64,000 nt of DNA. Origin: Chitinophaga pinensis (lineage in GTDB: Bacteria > Bacteroidota > Bacteroidia > NS11-12g > UBA9320). The notes under the pieces were generated by a model. It saw only the letters and a list, made by a program, of their open reading frames with translations. It was not told the origin of the DNA and made no database searches. Shown one piece after another: positions 17,754 through 26,706 of the stretch. How positions within the stretch are numbered: the first letter of the stretch is position 1; each line of letters begins with the position of its first letter. The stretch is taken from NCBI GenBank assembly GCA_945907065.1, contig CAMDSC010000002.1, positions 1 through 64,000 on the forward strand, in the 5' to 3' direction. Both the position numbers and the translations under genes were made by a program.

Positions 17754-18253
17754 AAAAATTGATTTTATTTTTACTGCTCACCTACTCAAATCAAATTTTT
17801 GCAACTCTGCCCTCAGTAATCGAGGTCAGAAATCTTTATCAAAAAGCGGCGGTCGAATCCAAATCATGTACTAAAATTATTGCATTATTACGCACCTATG
17901 ATGAAACCAATAATACCTTAATGGGAGGCTACAAAGCTTGTGCTAAAATGATGATGGCTAATTATGTTATAAATCCTTACAGCAAACTTTCGAATTTTAA
18001 GGAAGGGAAAACCTTGTTAGAGAAGTGCATTAAAGCGGATTATAAAAATACTGAGCTTCGTTTTCTCCGATTCTCAATTCAAACAAAAGCCCCTTCATTT
18101 TTGGGATACAATAATTTCATAAACAGTGATAAAAAGTATTTGATAAATTCACTTTCAAGTATTACTGACACAGCTCTTAAAGAAATTATTATAACTTTTT
18201 TAAAACACTCGGAGCATCTTTCTCTGTCAGAAAAACTAAAATTAAATAAATGA
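17750..18253 (+). CDS. Exported protein of unknown function inside the carotenoid operon
   Basis: A 167-residue protein with a signal peptide (about 1-18, ending near IFA) and a helical, TPR-like body. It has Cys pairs around 39 and 63 and the phrase LLEKCIKADYKNTELRFLRF near 95-114. It overlaps crtB by ATGA, so it is translationally coupled to a pigment enzyme and unlikely to be there by chance. I recall similar small unknown proteins in crt clusters of other Bacteroidota, but no function is known to me. A periplasmic or membrane-associated role in pigment handling is only a guess. Confidence 0.75.
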   Translation: MKKLILFLLLTYSNQIFATLPSVIEVRNLYQKAAVESKSCTKIIALLRTYDETNNTLMGGYKACAKMMMANYVINPYSKLSNFKEGKTLLEKCIKADYKNTELRFLRFSIQTKAPSFLGYNNFINSDKKYLINSLSSITDTALKEIIITFLKHSEHLSLSEKLKLNK

Positions 18254-18301
18254 GTTTAAAAATATATTTGTATCGTATTTATTTTACAATAAAAAGCATC
18301 A

Positions 18302-18766
18302 ATGGCAATAGTTTTAATTAATTTTTTAATTGTTTTGGCAGCCTTTCTTAGCATGGAATGTGTTGCTTGGCTTACTCATAAATTTGTTATGCACGGTTTA
18401 CTTTGGTCATTGCATCGCGACCATCATAAAAAAGAAGTCTATGGTTTTTTTGAAAAGAACGATTACTTCTTTTTAATCTTTGCTTTTCCAGGTATTGCCG
18501 GATTATTTTTTGGTATGCAAAATGATTTCAATTATCTATTTTGGATTGGTTTGGGAATAACTATTTATGGCTTTACCTATTTTTTAGTTCATGATATTTT
18601 CATTCACCAACGCTTTAAAATAATAAGAAACATTGATACTAATTATTTTAAGGCTATTCGTCGGGCTCACAAAATACACCATAAACATTTAAGCAAAGAA
18701 CATGGAGAATGTTTTGGAATGTTGTGGGTTCCTTTCAAATACTTTCGCCAGCCAAATTCCAAATAA
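18302..18766 (+). CDS. crtZ: Beta-carotene hydroxylase
   Basis: A 154-residue membrane di-iron hydroxylase of the fatty-acid-hydroxylase superfamily that adds 3-hydroxyl groups to beta-ionone rings, giving zeaxanthin. His motifs HKFVMHG (about 22-28), HRDHHKKE (about 34-41), HDIFIHQRF (about 96-104) and HKIHHKH (about 117-123) are all present, between hydrophobic helices. It lies 48 bp after the unknown gene and 6 bp before the lycopene cyclase. Confidence 0.94.
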   Translation: MAIVLINFLIVLAAFLSMECVAWLTHKFVMHGLLWSLHRDHHKKEVYGFFEKNDYFFLIFAFPGIAGLFFGMQNDFNYLFWIGLGITIYGFTYFLVHDIFIHQRFKIIRNIDTNYFKAIRRAHKIHHKHLSKEHGECFGMLWVPFKYFRQPNSK

Positions 18767-18772
18767 TGCAGA

Positions 18773-19468
18773 ATGAAAAGCCTTTACCTCCTCATTAATT
18801 TTTTTACGGTAATTGTTCCTTTTCTATTTTCGTTTCACCAAAAACTTAATTTTTATAAGCTTTGGAAACCTTTTTTTATTTCCAACAGTTTGGTGGCTTT
18901 GGTTTTTATTATTTGGGATATTGCTTTTACCAAGATTGGCGTTTGGGGGTTTAATCCTGATTATGTTACAGGCATTTATTTTTTTAATTTACCCATTGAA
19001 GAAGTCCTGTTTTTTATCTGTATTCCTTATGCCTGTGTATTTACCTATAATTGCCTCACGCTCTTTTTTAAACTTAACTGGCTTGCAAAATCGGAATCCT
19101 TAATAATTATCTCTCTTGCCGCTTTCTTATATATTTTAGGTATAATTTTTTATAAACATTTATATACTTCGTATACTTTTTTAAGCCTAGCAACTATACT
19201 CCTGCTTTTAAAATTTATCTTCAAGGTTAAATGGCTTGTTAAACTTTTGAGTATCTATCCCATTCTGCTCATCCCTTTTTTTATAGTCAACGGCATACTC
19301 ACCGGAACAGGACTGGAAAATCCGGTAGTTTGGTATAATAATGCAGAGAATTTAAACCTGCGATTGCTCAGCATTCCTGTCGAAGATATCTTTTATGGTT
19401 TTGAACTGATTGTGTTGAATATTTTCTTTTTTGAATATTTTAAAAACAAGGAGAATAGAATAGTTTAG
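18773..19468 (+). CDS. Lycopene beta-cyclase, CrtYcd/fungal-bacterial membrane type
   Basis: A 231-residue polytopic membrane protein with about six or seven helices and the lycopene-cyclase-domain landmarks FNLPIEEVLFFICIPYACVF (about 71-90) and a second SIPVEDIFYGFELI copy (about 199-212). These are the two PxE(E/D) motifs of the CrtYc/CrtYd fusion. It should convert lycopene to beta-carotene, the substrate of the CrtZ just upstream. Last gene of the operon, followed by about 900 bp without an intact gene. Confidence 0.9.
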   Translation: MKSLYLLINFFTVIVPFLFSFHQKLNFYKLWKPFFISNSLVALVFIIWDIAFTKIGVWGFNPDYVTGIYFFNLPIEEVLFFICIPYACVFTYNCLTLFFKLNWLAKSESLIIISLAAFLYILGIIFYKHLYTSYTFLSLATILLLLKFIFKVKWLVKLLSIYPILLIPFFIVNGILTGTGLENPVVWYNNAENLNLRLLSIPVEDIFYGFELIVLNIFFFEYFKNKENRIV

Positions 19469-19493
19469 ACGATTTCTCTATCTAAATTTTTTT

Positions 19494-19664
19494 TTATATA
19501 TAACCCACAGTTTTTGCTTTATAAAGGCATATTCCAGTTATCCTCGTTGCAAACGAAGACAAGTTAATGGTCTCTGAACCAGTCCGTGTTTGCCTCATCT
19601 GGAGCAAGGTTAAGCGCAGCGGTCCTTGTGACGGATAAATTTCACCTAGGACCGGTGGGTGATT
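19494..19664 (-). other. GC-richer block of unknown nature
   Basis: About 19525-19665 is clearly richer in G and C than its surroundings and contains hairpin-forming stretches (TCGTTGCAAACGA near 19542; CACC...GGTG near 19643-19658). On the minus strand one frame is open for 56 codons (19664 to the TAA at 19496-19494) but starts after a stop codon with no ATG, GTG or TTG in a sensible place. It could be the remnant of a gene or mobile element, or a structured RNA. I cannot assign it. Confidence 0.35.
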
Positions 19665-19872
19665 TTAAAGCCATATATATTGAACTTACAGCTAAAAATA
19701 TTCAACTTACTGACAGTAGCTGAAAATCGGTTTTAGTGCGCAAAGTCAACAAATAGGTTTTTAGTAAACTAAAGAGTGTTTTTACTCATCTCTAAGCCAG
19801 TAATATAATTTGATTAATTTATTTATTAGATTTGGACTTAATCTAATGGTTTCCAAGAATAGAAAAATTAAT

Positions 19873-20339
19873 ATGGATTTAAAATTAATGTATAAATGGA
19901 TTGTGTTTAGTTTTATACTTATTAATGTTAATGTGGTTTTTGGTAAAAGTATAGTATTAGAAAACAAAAACTATAACACTACAGTTATTTATACCACTAC
20001 GGATACGGTAATTTTCAGGAATTGCACTTTTGCCAATATTACGGGAGACGGATTGTGGTGTTTTAATACAAAATATAGGATTCAAAGACTTTGCAGGTCT
20101 CGATTTCCATCTTACTGAAACATCCTCTTGTGTAGATTATGTTCCTCCAAAGTACAATCTAATATTAGATGATTGTGATTGCAATGACGCAAATTGCCTA
20201 GAAAGGGGGGGGTAGACTTCTCTTTAGAAGTGCAGTATCGGGAGTAATAGGAACAGTTATTTTTCTTTGTAGAAATACTTGGTTTGAGAAGGTCAAGAAA
20301 ACACATCATTTGGTTATTAGATATAGTGTCGTCTCCTAA
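19873..20339 (+). pseudogene. Secreted right-handed beta-helix protein, frameshifted twice
   Basis: A signal peptide starts at ATG 19873 (MDLKLMYKWIVFSFILI). It is followed by beta-helix-like text (TDTVIFRNCTFANITGDGLW). Around 20070-20078 the sense frame moves by one (to IGFKDFAGLDFHL, ETSSCVDYVPP). At the G8 run (20205-20212) it shifts again to GRLLFRSAVSG, GTVIFLCRNTWFEKV, ending at TAA 20337-20339. The three pieces join into one plausible protein of about 155 residues, also short of a C-terminus. It resembles the intact beta-helix genes at 54645 and 56270 in type only. It is either a true pseudogene or, at the G-run, a sequencing error or phase-variable site. Confidence 0.7.
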
Positions 20340-20364
20340 AATAGGTTTACCCAAAAAACAACTT

Positions 20365-20402
20365 CGTGAAATTTTGTGCCTTTGTGTTTTTGTGGCAAAA
20401 GG
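20365..20402 (+). repeat. Degenerate TTTGTGxCTTTGTGxxTTTGTGGC intergenic repeat
   Basis: The stretch before the 20404 stop carries TTTGTG-type units (TTTTGTGCCTTTGTGTTTTT, then GTGGCAAAAGG). The same wording occurs at 42490-42560. It appears to be a dispersed, low-complexity intergenic repeat of this genome. Confidence 0.5.
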
Positions 20403-20403
20403 T

Positions 20404-23400
20404 TTAAAATAAATACCTCACCATCACTCGCCCAATATGTATTATCGGGCTGTTTTCAGACTTGCGACCATCGTAGGATAAATCCATTTGTATATTGCTG
20501 GATATGCGCTGCTGGTAAACCACATTCCAAGTATAATTTTTGCCCGGCAATAAGCCCTTCATCAGTTCATAACCCAGCGGACTGGCCGCATCGCCATTAA
20601 AATTAATATTAACTAATCTAAAATTTCCTGTAAAACTACCTTTGGCAGCTTTACTTAGTCGAAGTTCAAATCCTGCTTCCAAATTTTTACTAGTTAAGGT
20701 ATCGGTGGTGGCCAAGTAGTACTTACCAATAAGGGCTGCGCCAAGGTTATTATTTTTGGAAGTAAACTGCAGTTGCGGCTCGGCTGAATAAAATGTGTAA
20801 TTATAATTTCGAGTTTTAAGAATTTGCGAATAATAAGCTCGCTTGCCATTTATGAGTTGAATTACTGCCCCATAATTTCGGTTAAAATTCATCCGTGTAT
20901 TTAAAGTAGTTTCATCATTTTTTCGGGTTTCAAAACCATTAACCAATAAATTTTTGGATTGGCCATTAATTCGGTTAATATCCGCCGACCAAGTTGGATT
21001 ATTTCGATTGATATACAATGTCCCTCTTAAACTTGCATTGCTTGATAACAACAAGATGTCATTCACATTAAAAATAAAAGGATTGAGATACAATGCGGCA
21101 TCATTAGATGATGTTCGTCGGTCGGTTCGGTATACCACCAATGCCGAAAACCGAGTCAGAAATAATTTTAGCCCGTTCTTTTTTTGCCAAACTTGAGGCG
21201 TTGTTAAATTAAGAGTTTGGTTAAACTGAATATTACGGCTTTTGATAAAACCCTGAACCGGCAAATAGGTTCTTATAAAATTGGCTAGTTTTCTATCATA
21301 TTCACTTGCAATTTCAAATTCGTTAAGGGATTGAACATTATTGCTGTCGTAATCTTTCCAAATATAAACCCCGTTTCCATCGGCCACTTTATAATAAACA
21401 AATTCACGTTTTTGTTCTTGCCCGGTTCCTATTTGGTAAAAGGTATTTAGTTTTACAGATTTTTTAAACAAAGGAAAATCAGCTTCGATACGGCCTAAGG
21501 CATTTTTTTCTGACTTTCCTTTTATAACCAAAGTATCCAAATATTGCAGGTTACGATAACTGCCGTTAATATTTATCCGGCTTCCTTTTTTACCTAAATA
21601 ACCACCGTGCCATTTCAGTTCATCGGCTAAGGTGGATAAATTTAAACTGCCCAAATACGGCAATTTATCCTGCCTTCGCTCAGCTATTGCACCATACGAA
21701 AACTTGCCGGAATCAGGGCTTTCAAAAAAAACACGGCCTGAATTATAATTGTAAGAACCATTAATTATACTATCCGATACCAAGTTAAAAATACTTTTTT
21801 CAGTATGAAAGCCGCCGCCAAGTTTGCCAAATTTTAATGCTTGTATTAATTGACCATCATAATTCCGCAATGAATTTTTTTGAATTTCAGCACCCACAAA
21901 CAACGAATTATTCATTCTTTCAAAAGATGATTCTATTTGAGTGTTTTTAATTTTTCCACCAATTGAAATACTATTGTTTAATCCGCTCAATTCCTTTGAT
22001 CTATGATTAAGAGTTGATCGGTAATTCAATTTAAATTTATCTTCTATTTCTAAATTTAAATTATAATTGGCCAGAAATATTTGGGTAGATAAAACTGTAG
22101 GCAGAGGAATATTAAGTTGTCTGTTCCAGTTTCTTTCAAATTCTACCGCTCTAAAGCGCTCTAAATATTTAAAATTTTTATTTATTAATTCTGTTCTTAA
22201 TTGGTTTGTTAAAATAATTTTTTGTTTAGATTTATTAATTTTAGTTGTATTTAAAAATCCACCCGAAATACCAAATCCGTCATCATTATTTTTATCAAGT
22301 TTTGATATCGTATTAATATTATTATTAGTATAAACTGCTTCCACAAATGTTTCAGTATTGCCAAATTTTTGCTTCTTTCCAACTGTTAACATCTGATATC
22401 TCTTGGGTGCAACCAATAATTCCAATGCATCATAATCCCCCTGAGATATTCCAGCTATTGGTGCCACCCATTCAAAAACTCGCCCATTAGCAGTACTTGT
22501 TTTTTGACGATAATTCCCTTTGCCCACCCCTACCAAACTAAAAACCACCTCATAAAAAACAGTATCTGAATTTGGATTTTGTGTAAAAAAATAAACATTA
22601 TTAGATCCTAATGTATCAATTTTCCGATATAATAATTTGGTATTGTCAAATGGCCGGATGGTTTTAACCCTTGGTATTGTAGCATTTTCACTATTATCAC
22701 CTGCATTAGCTAATATTTGCTTTGCAGTTAACATTTTTAAAGAATCAAAACCATCCAACGATTGCTGAAAATTTTGATTTTTGTTATCTTGCTCATTAAA
22801 ATAATTTACCTCAAATGATGAATTTTTCTTTTGAAACCCAGCTCCCACTTTAAAAACCGTGCGTTGATAATTTCGATCCGAATATTGAAACTCCAAAACA
22901 ATTCTTGAAAACTTTGTAATCATTTGGCTTGGCATAAACGACACTTCGCCAGAGTTATAATTAATTATGTAATCCCGCGATTCGCCTCTGCTAAGTCGGC
23001 GGCCATCTAAATAAACCACTTCCGTTCCCGAAATAACAATTATAAAGATTTCGCCATTGATGCCATTTAACCTGTATGGGCCTTGGTTCCCTTCTATCCC
23101 TTGTATAGTATTTCGGGCAAACCGTCCCCTAGAAATGGCTGCATCAGCATTTGAATAAAGTTTAGCAAGTTTTCTATTTTCCTGAAAATCAACATGAATC
23201 CCTCTTGATTTTTTATAGTAATTCATAAAATAACTATTTGGGCGTTTCATTTCAAAATCGCCAATTATCAAATTATTACTATCCTTGTTTAACATTATAA
23301 AAACTTTGTCGAAGTCTTGCAATTGCTGGGTATTTCCTTCAGGTTGTATAGGATTATTATCATCTGAAATGGCTCCGGTAATGTTTATATCATCAGCTAT

Positions 23401-23919
23401 TTTTCCACCAAGCCGCAAGTTCAAATTTGAATTTACTACCAAATCCTGCTTATTTCCTGCACTTATTCCACGCGAAATATTTCCATCGGTTTTCAATCCA
23501 TTTCTATTTGAGTTAAAAAGTCCATCTTTTGAGGGATCATAGGCAAAAGGGTCTTTTCGCATCACTGGCTCAATAATGCTTACCGACCTTTTATAAAAAG
23601 GTTTTGTAAAAACTAAAGGCATAGTTCGGTAGGTTATTATTAAGGTATCCTTTAACAAGGAATCAAATATAATGTGCCCTGATTGCGGGTAAAATTCATA
23701 TTGCTTTAGTACTATTTCACCATTTGATTTGCTAACTTTTAAACTACCTTTATCAATGGTATAGGCTGAATCAATAAAATAAATTTGTTTGCCCGGAATT
23801 AGTTTCAGTCTCACAAGATTGCTTTGTGGCTGAGCATTACAAAAACCCGTATACACAATTTCCACAACCATAAAAATTGAATAGAAAAATAATGATATGG
23901 ATTTTGATTTTTTTTGCAA
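20404..23919 (-). CDS. Large exported outer-membrane protein, probable beta-barrel, unknown function
   Basis: A 1171-residue protein with an N-terminal signal region (about 1-29, ending near CNAQ). A periplasmic portion includes the phrases GNISRGISAGNKQDLVVNSN (about 147-166), IQPEGNTQQLQDFDKVFI (about 191-208) and YLDGRRLSRGESRDYIINY (about 294-312). A very long region of alternating strands follows and ends in MVRYLF, an aromatic-terminated C-terminus typical of outer-membrane barrels. These N-terminal phrases remind me of SprA-like cell-surface proteins, but the length is about half of SprA and I do not assign it. It stands alone on the minus strand, next to decayed DNA on its 3' side. 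Confidence 0.75.
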   Translation of the reverse strand: MQKKSKSISLFFYSIFMVVEIVYTGFCNAQPQSNLVRLKLIPGKQIYFIDSAYTIDKGSLKVSKSNGEIVLKQYEFYPQSGHIIFDSLLKDTLIITYRTMPLVFTKPFYKRSVSIIEPVMRKDPFAYDPSKDGLFNSNRNGLKTDGNISRGISAGNKQDLVVNSNLNLRLGGKIADDINITGAISDDNNPIQPEGNTQQLQDFDKVFIMLNKDSNNLIIGDFEMKRPNSYFMNYYKKSRGIHVDFQENRKLAKLYSNADAAISRGRFARNTIQGIEGNQGPYRLNGINGEIFIIVISGTEVVYLDGRRLSRGESRDYIINYNSGEVSFMPSQMITKFSRIVLEFQYSDRNYQRTVFKVGAGFQKKNSSFEVNYFNEQDNKNQNFQQSLDGFDSLKMLTAKQILANAGDNSENATIPRVKTIRPFDNTKLLYRKIDTLGSNNVYFFTQNPNSDTVFYEVVFSLVGVGKGNYRQKTSTANGRVFEWVAPIAGISQGDYDALELLVAPKRYQMLTVGKKQKFGNTETFVEAVYTNNNINTISKLDKNNDDGFGISGGFLNTTKINKSKQKIILTNQLRTELINKNFKYLERFRAVEFERNWNRQLNIPLPTVLSTQIFLANYNLNLEIEDKFKLNYRSTLNHRSKELSGLNNSISIGGKIKNTQIESSFERMNNSLFVGAEIQKNSLRNYDGQLIQALKFGKLGGGFHTEKSIFNLVSDSIINGSYNYNSGRVFFESPDSGKFSYGAIAERRQDKLPYLGSLNLSTLADELKWHGGYLGKKGSRININGSYRNLQYLDTLVIKGKSEKNALGRIEADFPLFKKSVKLNTFYQIGTGQEQKREFVYYKVADGNGVYIWKDYDSNNVQSLNEFEIASEYDRKLANFIRTYLPVQGFIKSRNIQFNQTLNLTTPQVWQKKNGLKLFLTRFSALVVYRTDRRTSSNDAALYLNPFIFNVNDILLLSSNASLRGTLYINRNNPTWSADINRINGQSKNLLVNGFETRKNDETTLNTRMNFNRNYGAVIQLINGKRAYYSQILKTRNYNYTFYSAEPQLQFTSKNNNLGAALIGKYYLATTDTLTSKNLEAGFELRLSKAAKGSFTGNFRLVNINFNGDAASPLGYELMKGLLPGKNYTWNVVYQQRISSNIQMDLSYDGRKSENSPIIHIGRVMVRYLF

Positions 23920-24095
23920 TGGAGGCTTTACAATATTACAAACGATTTAGTGATGATAAAAATTCTCAATTGTTTTCTAAAATAGGATAAGTTTTTTATA
24001 AAACAATTACGCCTTTGCAATAAACAACTTAATTTTGGCACATAATTTGGAACCCTACTATTACCTATTACTAATTAGGCAAACATAGACATCAT

Positions 24096-24491
24096 TTGAA
24101 AAAACCATTTAAGTATATTATAATTTTATGCTTGGCGGCTCTGCCCTTGCTATCGGCCAACCCGCTTCCTGATATATTTAAAGAAATTGAAAATGCTATT
24201 AGCTTGGGCAATGCCAAAATGATGGAAGGCTATTTGAATTCAAGCATTGAATTAGAGACACCTTCTACTAAAGGAATATACAGCCGTGGCCAGGCCCAAA
24301 TTATTCTTGATAAATTTTTTCAAAAATACCCCCCTATATCATTTACAATTGCACAAAAAGGAAACAGTTCAGGAGGTTCGCGCTTTGCAGTCGGTAATTA
24401 TAATAGCTCACGTGAACGTACCTTTAGGGTAACTATTTTTGTTAAAAAAACCGGCTCAGATTATTTGATACAAGAAATAAAATTTGAATAA
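24096..24491 (+). CDS. DUF4783 family exported protein
   Basis: A 131-residue protein with a signal peptide (about 1-22, LLSANP cleavage region). The mature part looks like a small NTF2-like alpha/beta fold (DIFKEIENAISLGNAKMMEGYL near 25-46; GQAQIILDKFFQKYPP near 65-80). This matches the Bacteroidota-specific DUF4783 family, whose role is unknown. Its stop overlaps the nadC start (TAATG), so the two genes are translationally coupled. A link to NAD synthesis is not supported beyond that. Confidence 0.85.
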   Translation: MKKPFKYIIILCLAALPLLSANPLPDIFKEIENAISLGNAKMMEGYLNSSIELETPSTKGIYSRGQAQIILDKFFQKYPPISFTIAQKGNSSGGSRFAVGNYNSSRERTFRVTIFVKKTGSDYLIQEIKFE

Positions 24492-25339
24492 TGGATTTTT
24501 CTTCTCCCGTAGTAACTGATTTTATAAAACGAAGCTTGCAAGAAGATGTTGGCTCTGGCGACCATTCCAGTTTAGCCTCCATAGCAGCAGGCAAGCAAGG
24601 CAAAGCACGACTTATTTATAAAGAAGATGGAATTGCGGCTGGAATAGAATTAGCCGTTCAAATTTTCAAAACTGTTGACAAAACTTTAAAAATTGAGTTA
24701 TTCAAAAAAGATGGTGATGTTGTATACTATGGTGAAATAGGTTTGCTTGTTTCGGGAAGTGTCCACTCTATTTTGGTTTCTGAACGATTAGTACTTAATT
24801 GTATGCAACGATTGAGCGGAATAGCTACAATTACTAATAAAGTTGTTAAAAAAATTGAGGGCACAAATACCAAAATTTTGGATACCCGAAAAACTACTCC
24901 AGGCTTGCGAATGTTTGAAAAATGGGCGGTAACTATTGGTGGAGGATACAATCATAGATTTGGATTGTATGATATGATTATGCTTAAAGATAACCATGTG
25001 GATTATGCAGGAGGAATTACAAAAGCGGTAGAAAATACGTTAAAATATTTAGTAGAAAACAATTTAAAATTATCCATAGAAGTAGAAACACGAAATATGG
25101 AGGAAGTGAAAGCAGCACTAGCACAACCTTCGGTTGACCGAATAATGTTTGATAATTTCACCCCTGAACTAATGAAAGAAGCCGTTCAACTGGTTAATCA
25201 TAAAATGGAAACAGAAGCTTCCGGTGGTATTACAATTGAAAATGTTAAAAGTTATGCCGAAACCGGGGTTGATTTTATTTCCATCGGAGCTTTAACTCAT
25301 TCGGTAAAAAGTTTGGATATTAGCTTGAAGGAGTTTTGA
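24491..25339 (+). CDS. nadC: Nicotinate-nucleotide pyrophosphorylase (carboxylating)
   Basis: NadC (QPRTase) makes nicotinate mononucleotide from quinolinate and PRPP. At 282 residues it is of normal length, with LQEDVGSGDHSS (about 14-25), the substrate-binding TRKTTPGLRMFEKWAV (about 136-151), HRFGLYDMIMLKDNH (about 159-173), VEVETRN (about 199-205), VDRIMFDNF (about 217-225) and EASGGIT (about 240-246). PRPP is supplied by prs at 32653-33624. It overlaps the DUF4783 stop by one base. Confidence 0.97.
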   Translation: MDFSSPVVTDFIKRSLQEDVGSGDHSSLASIAAGKQGKARLIYKEDGIAAGIELAVQIFKTVDKTLKIELFKKDGDVVYYGEIGLLVSGSVHSILVSERLVLNCMQRLSGIATITNKVVKKIEGTNTKILDTRKTTPGLRMFEKWAVTIGGGYNHRFGLYDMIMLKDNHVDYAGGITKAVENTLKYLVENNLKLSIEVETRNMEEVKAALAQPSVDRIMFDNFTPELMKEAVQLVNHKMETEASGGITIENVKSYAETGVDFISIGALTHSVKSLDISLKEF

Positions 25340-25347
25340 TAAAATCT

Positions 25348-26574
25348 TTAGGCATTTCCCGCCAACAAGAAATCAATATCTTTAGGTTTTAGATTCAACC
25401 GTTTGCCCAACGCAAAATTGGTAAGATGACCTTTGTAAATATAAACCCCACGACGGATTCCTTTTTGAGCCCAAAGCAACTCTTTAAAACTACCTTCTTC
25501 GCCCCATTCAATAAGCATATGTGTAAATACATTACTTAAAGCATAACTCGAAGTGCGGGCAAAGCGACTTGGAATATTAGGAACACAATAGTGTATAACT
25601 CCATGTTTTTCAAAAGTCGGATGTTTATGATTTGTTATTTCACTGGTTTCAAAACAACCTCCTTGGTCTATACTAACATCTATTATTAAAGACTTTGGCC
25701 GCATATGAGATACCATTTCTTCGGTAACTATACTTGGGCTTCGGCCTTCAGGACTTCGCATTGCACCAATAGCTACATCACAATTACTTAAAGCTTTAGC
25801 TAATATCTGAGGAATAATTGTACTGCTATAAATTCTTAGGCCAATATTGGCTTCCAAACGTCTTAATTTGTAAAGCGAGTGATCAAAGACTTTAACATGA
25901 GCGCCTAATCCTAAAGCTGCCCTTGTTGCATATTCTCCAACTGCTCCTGCACCCAACACAACAACATCCGTTGGTTGCAACCCTGGTATACCACCTAATA
26001 ATTCTCCCTTACCGTAATTACTATTTGATAAATATTCGGCGGCGATTAAAATTGAAGCCCTACCGGCTATTTCACTCATTGCCCTTATAATTGGTAAAGC
26101 ACCCGAATTATCTCTTAAAAATTCATACCCAATTGCAATGATTTTTTTGTTCATCATCTGTCGGATATACTCTTCTTTAATATTTGTTAGTTGCAATGCC
26201 GATACTAAAATTTGATTTGGTTTTAAATAATCAATTTCAACTTCGGTAGGTGGAGCTACTTTCAATATAATCTCAGATTGAAAAACTTCTTCGGCTGAAT
26301 AAACAATCTTTGCACCAGCTTCTGAATATTCAATATCTGTAAAATTAGCACCCATTCCTGCACCAGATTCAATTATAACTTGGCTGCCATTATGAATAAG
26401 CAATTGCACGGCCAATGGAGATAATGGAACCCTATTTTCTTGATAGGTAGTTTCTTTTGGTATACCTATCTGCAAGCCATGATTTTTCTTTTGAAGAGGC
26501 ATCAGCTTTTCTTGAGTTTGCAACTCAGCTTCCTTGGCTAGTTCACTAAAAGGATTATAAGATGTTTGAGACAT
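25348..26574 (-). CDS. ald: Alanine dehydrogenase
   Basis: An NAD-dependent alanine dehydrogenase / transhydrogenase-alpha-type protein interconverting alanine and pyruvate plus ammonia. I place the start at the ATG at 26574 (MSQTSYNPFSELAKEAELQ), which matches how relatives begin. An in-frame ATG at 26640 would add 22 Lys/Cys-rich residues but has a better GA-rich ribosome site. Landmarks are GIPKETTYQENRVPLSP, GSQVIIESGAGMGANFTD, the Rossmann segment DVVVLGAGAVGEYATRAALG and IDVSIDQGGCFETS. It converges with nadC, and the stops are 8 bp apart. Confidence 0.88.
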   Translation of the reverse strand: MSQTSYNPFSELAKEAELQTQEKLMPLQKKNHGLQIGIPKETTYQENRVPLSPLAVQLLIHNGSQVIIESGAGMGANFTDIEYSEAGAKIVYSAEEVFQSEIILKVAPPTEVEIDYLKPNQILVSALQLTNIKEEYIRQMMNKKIIAIGYEFLRDNSGALPIIRAMSEIAGRASILIAAEYLSNSNYGKGELLGGIPGLQPTDVVVLGAGAVGEYATRAALGLGAHVKVFDHSLYKLRRLEANIGLRIYSSTIIPQILAKALSNCDVAIGAMRSPEGRSPSIVTEEMVSHMRPKSLIIDVSIDQGGCFETSEITNHKHPTFEKHGVIHYCVPNIPSRFARTSSYALSNVFTHMLIEWGEEGSFKELLWAQKGIRRGVYIYKGHLTNFALGKRLNLKPKDIDFLLAGNA

Positions 26575-26706
26575 TCTTTTAAACTTTACACAATAATAAG
26601 TGTTTTTGGGAGTTTTAAAAACTATACACTTTTTCTGCATATGTTTACTACTTTCCTTTCAACCGATGCACTTTAAAACTTTTTTGCCGTTATTTGCGAG
26701 TTATAT

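Noticed and set aside
20320..20365. Possible insertion-sequence end near GTGTCGTCTCCTAAAATAGG
   Set aside because: No matching inverted end, target duplication or transposase frame could be found, so it is not called.
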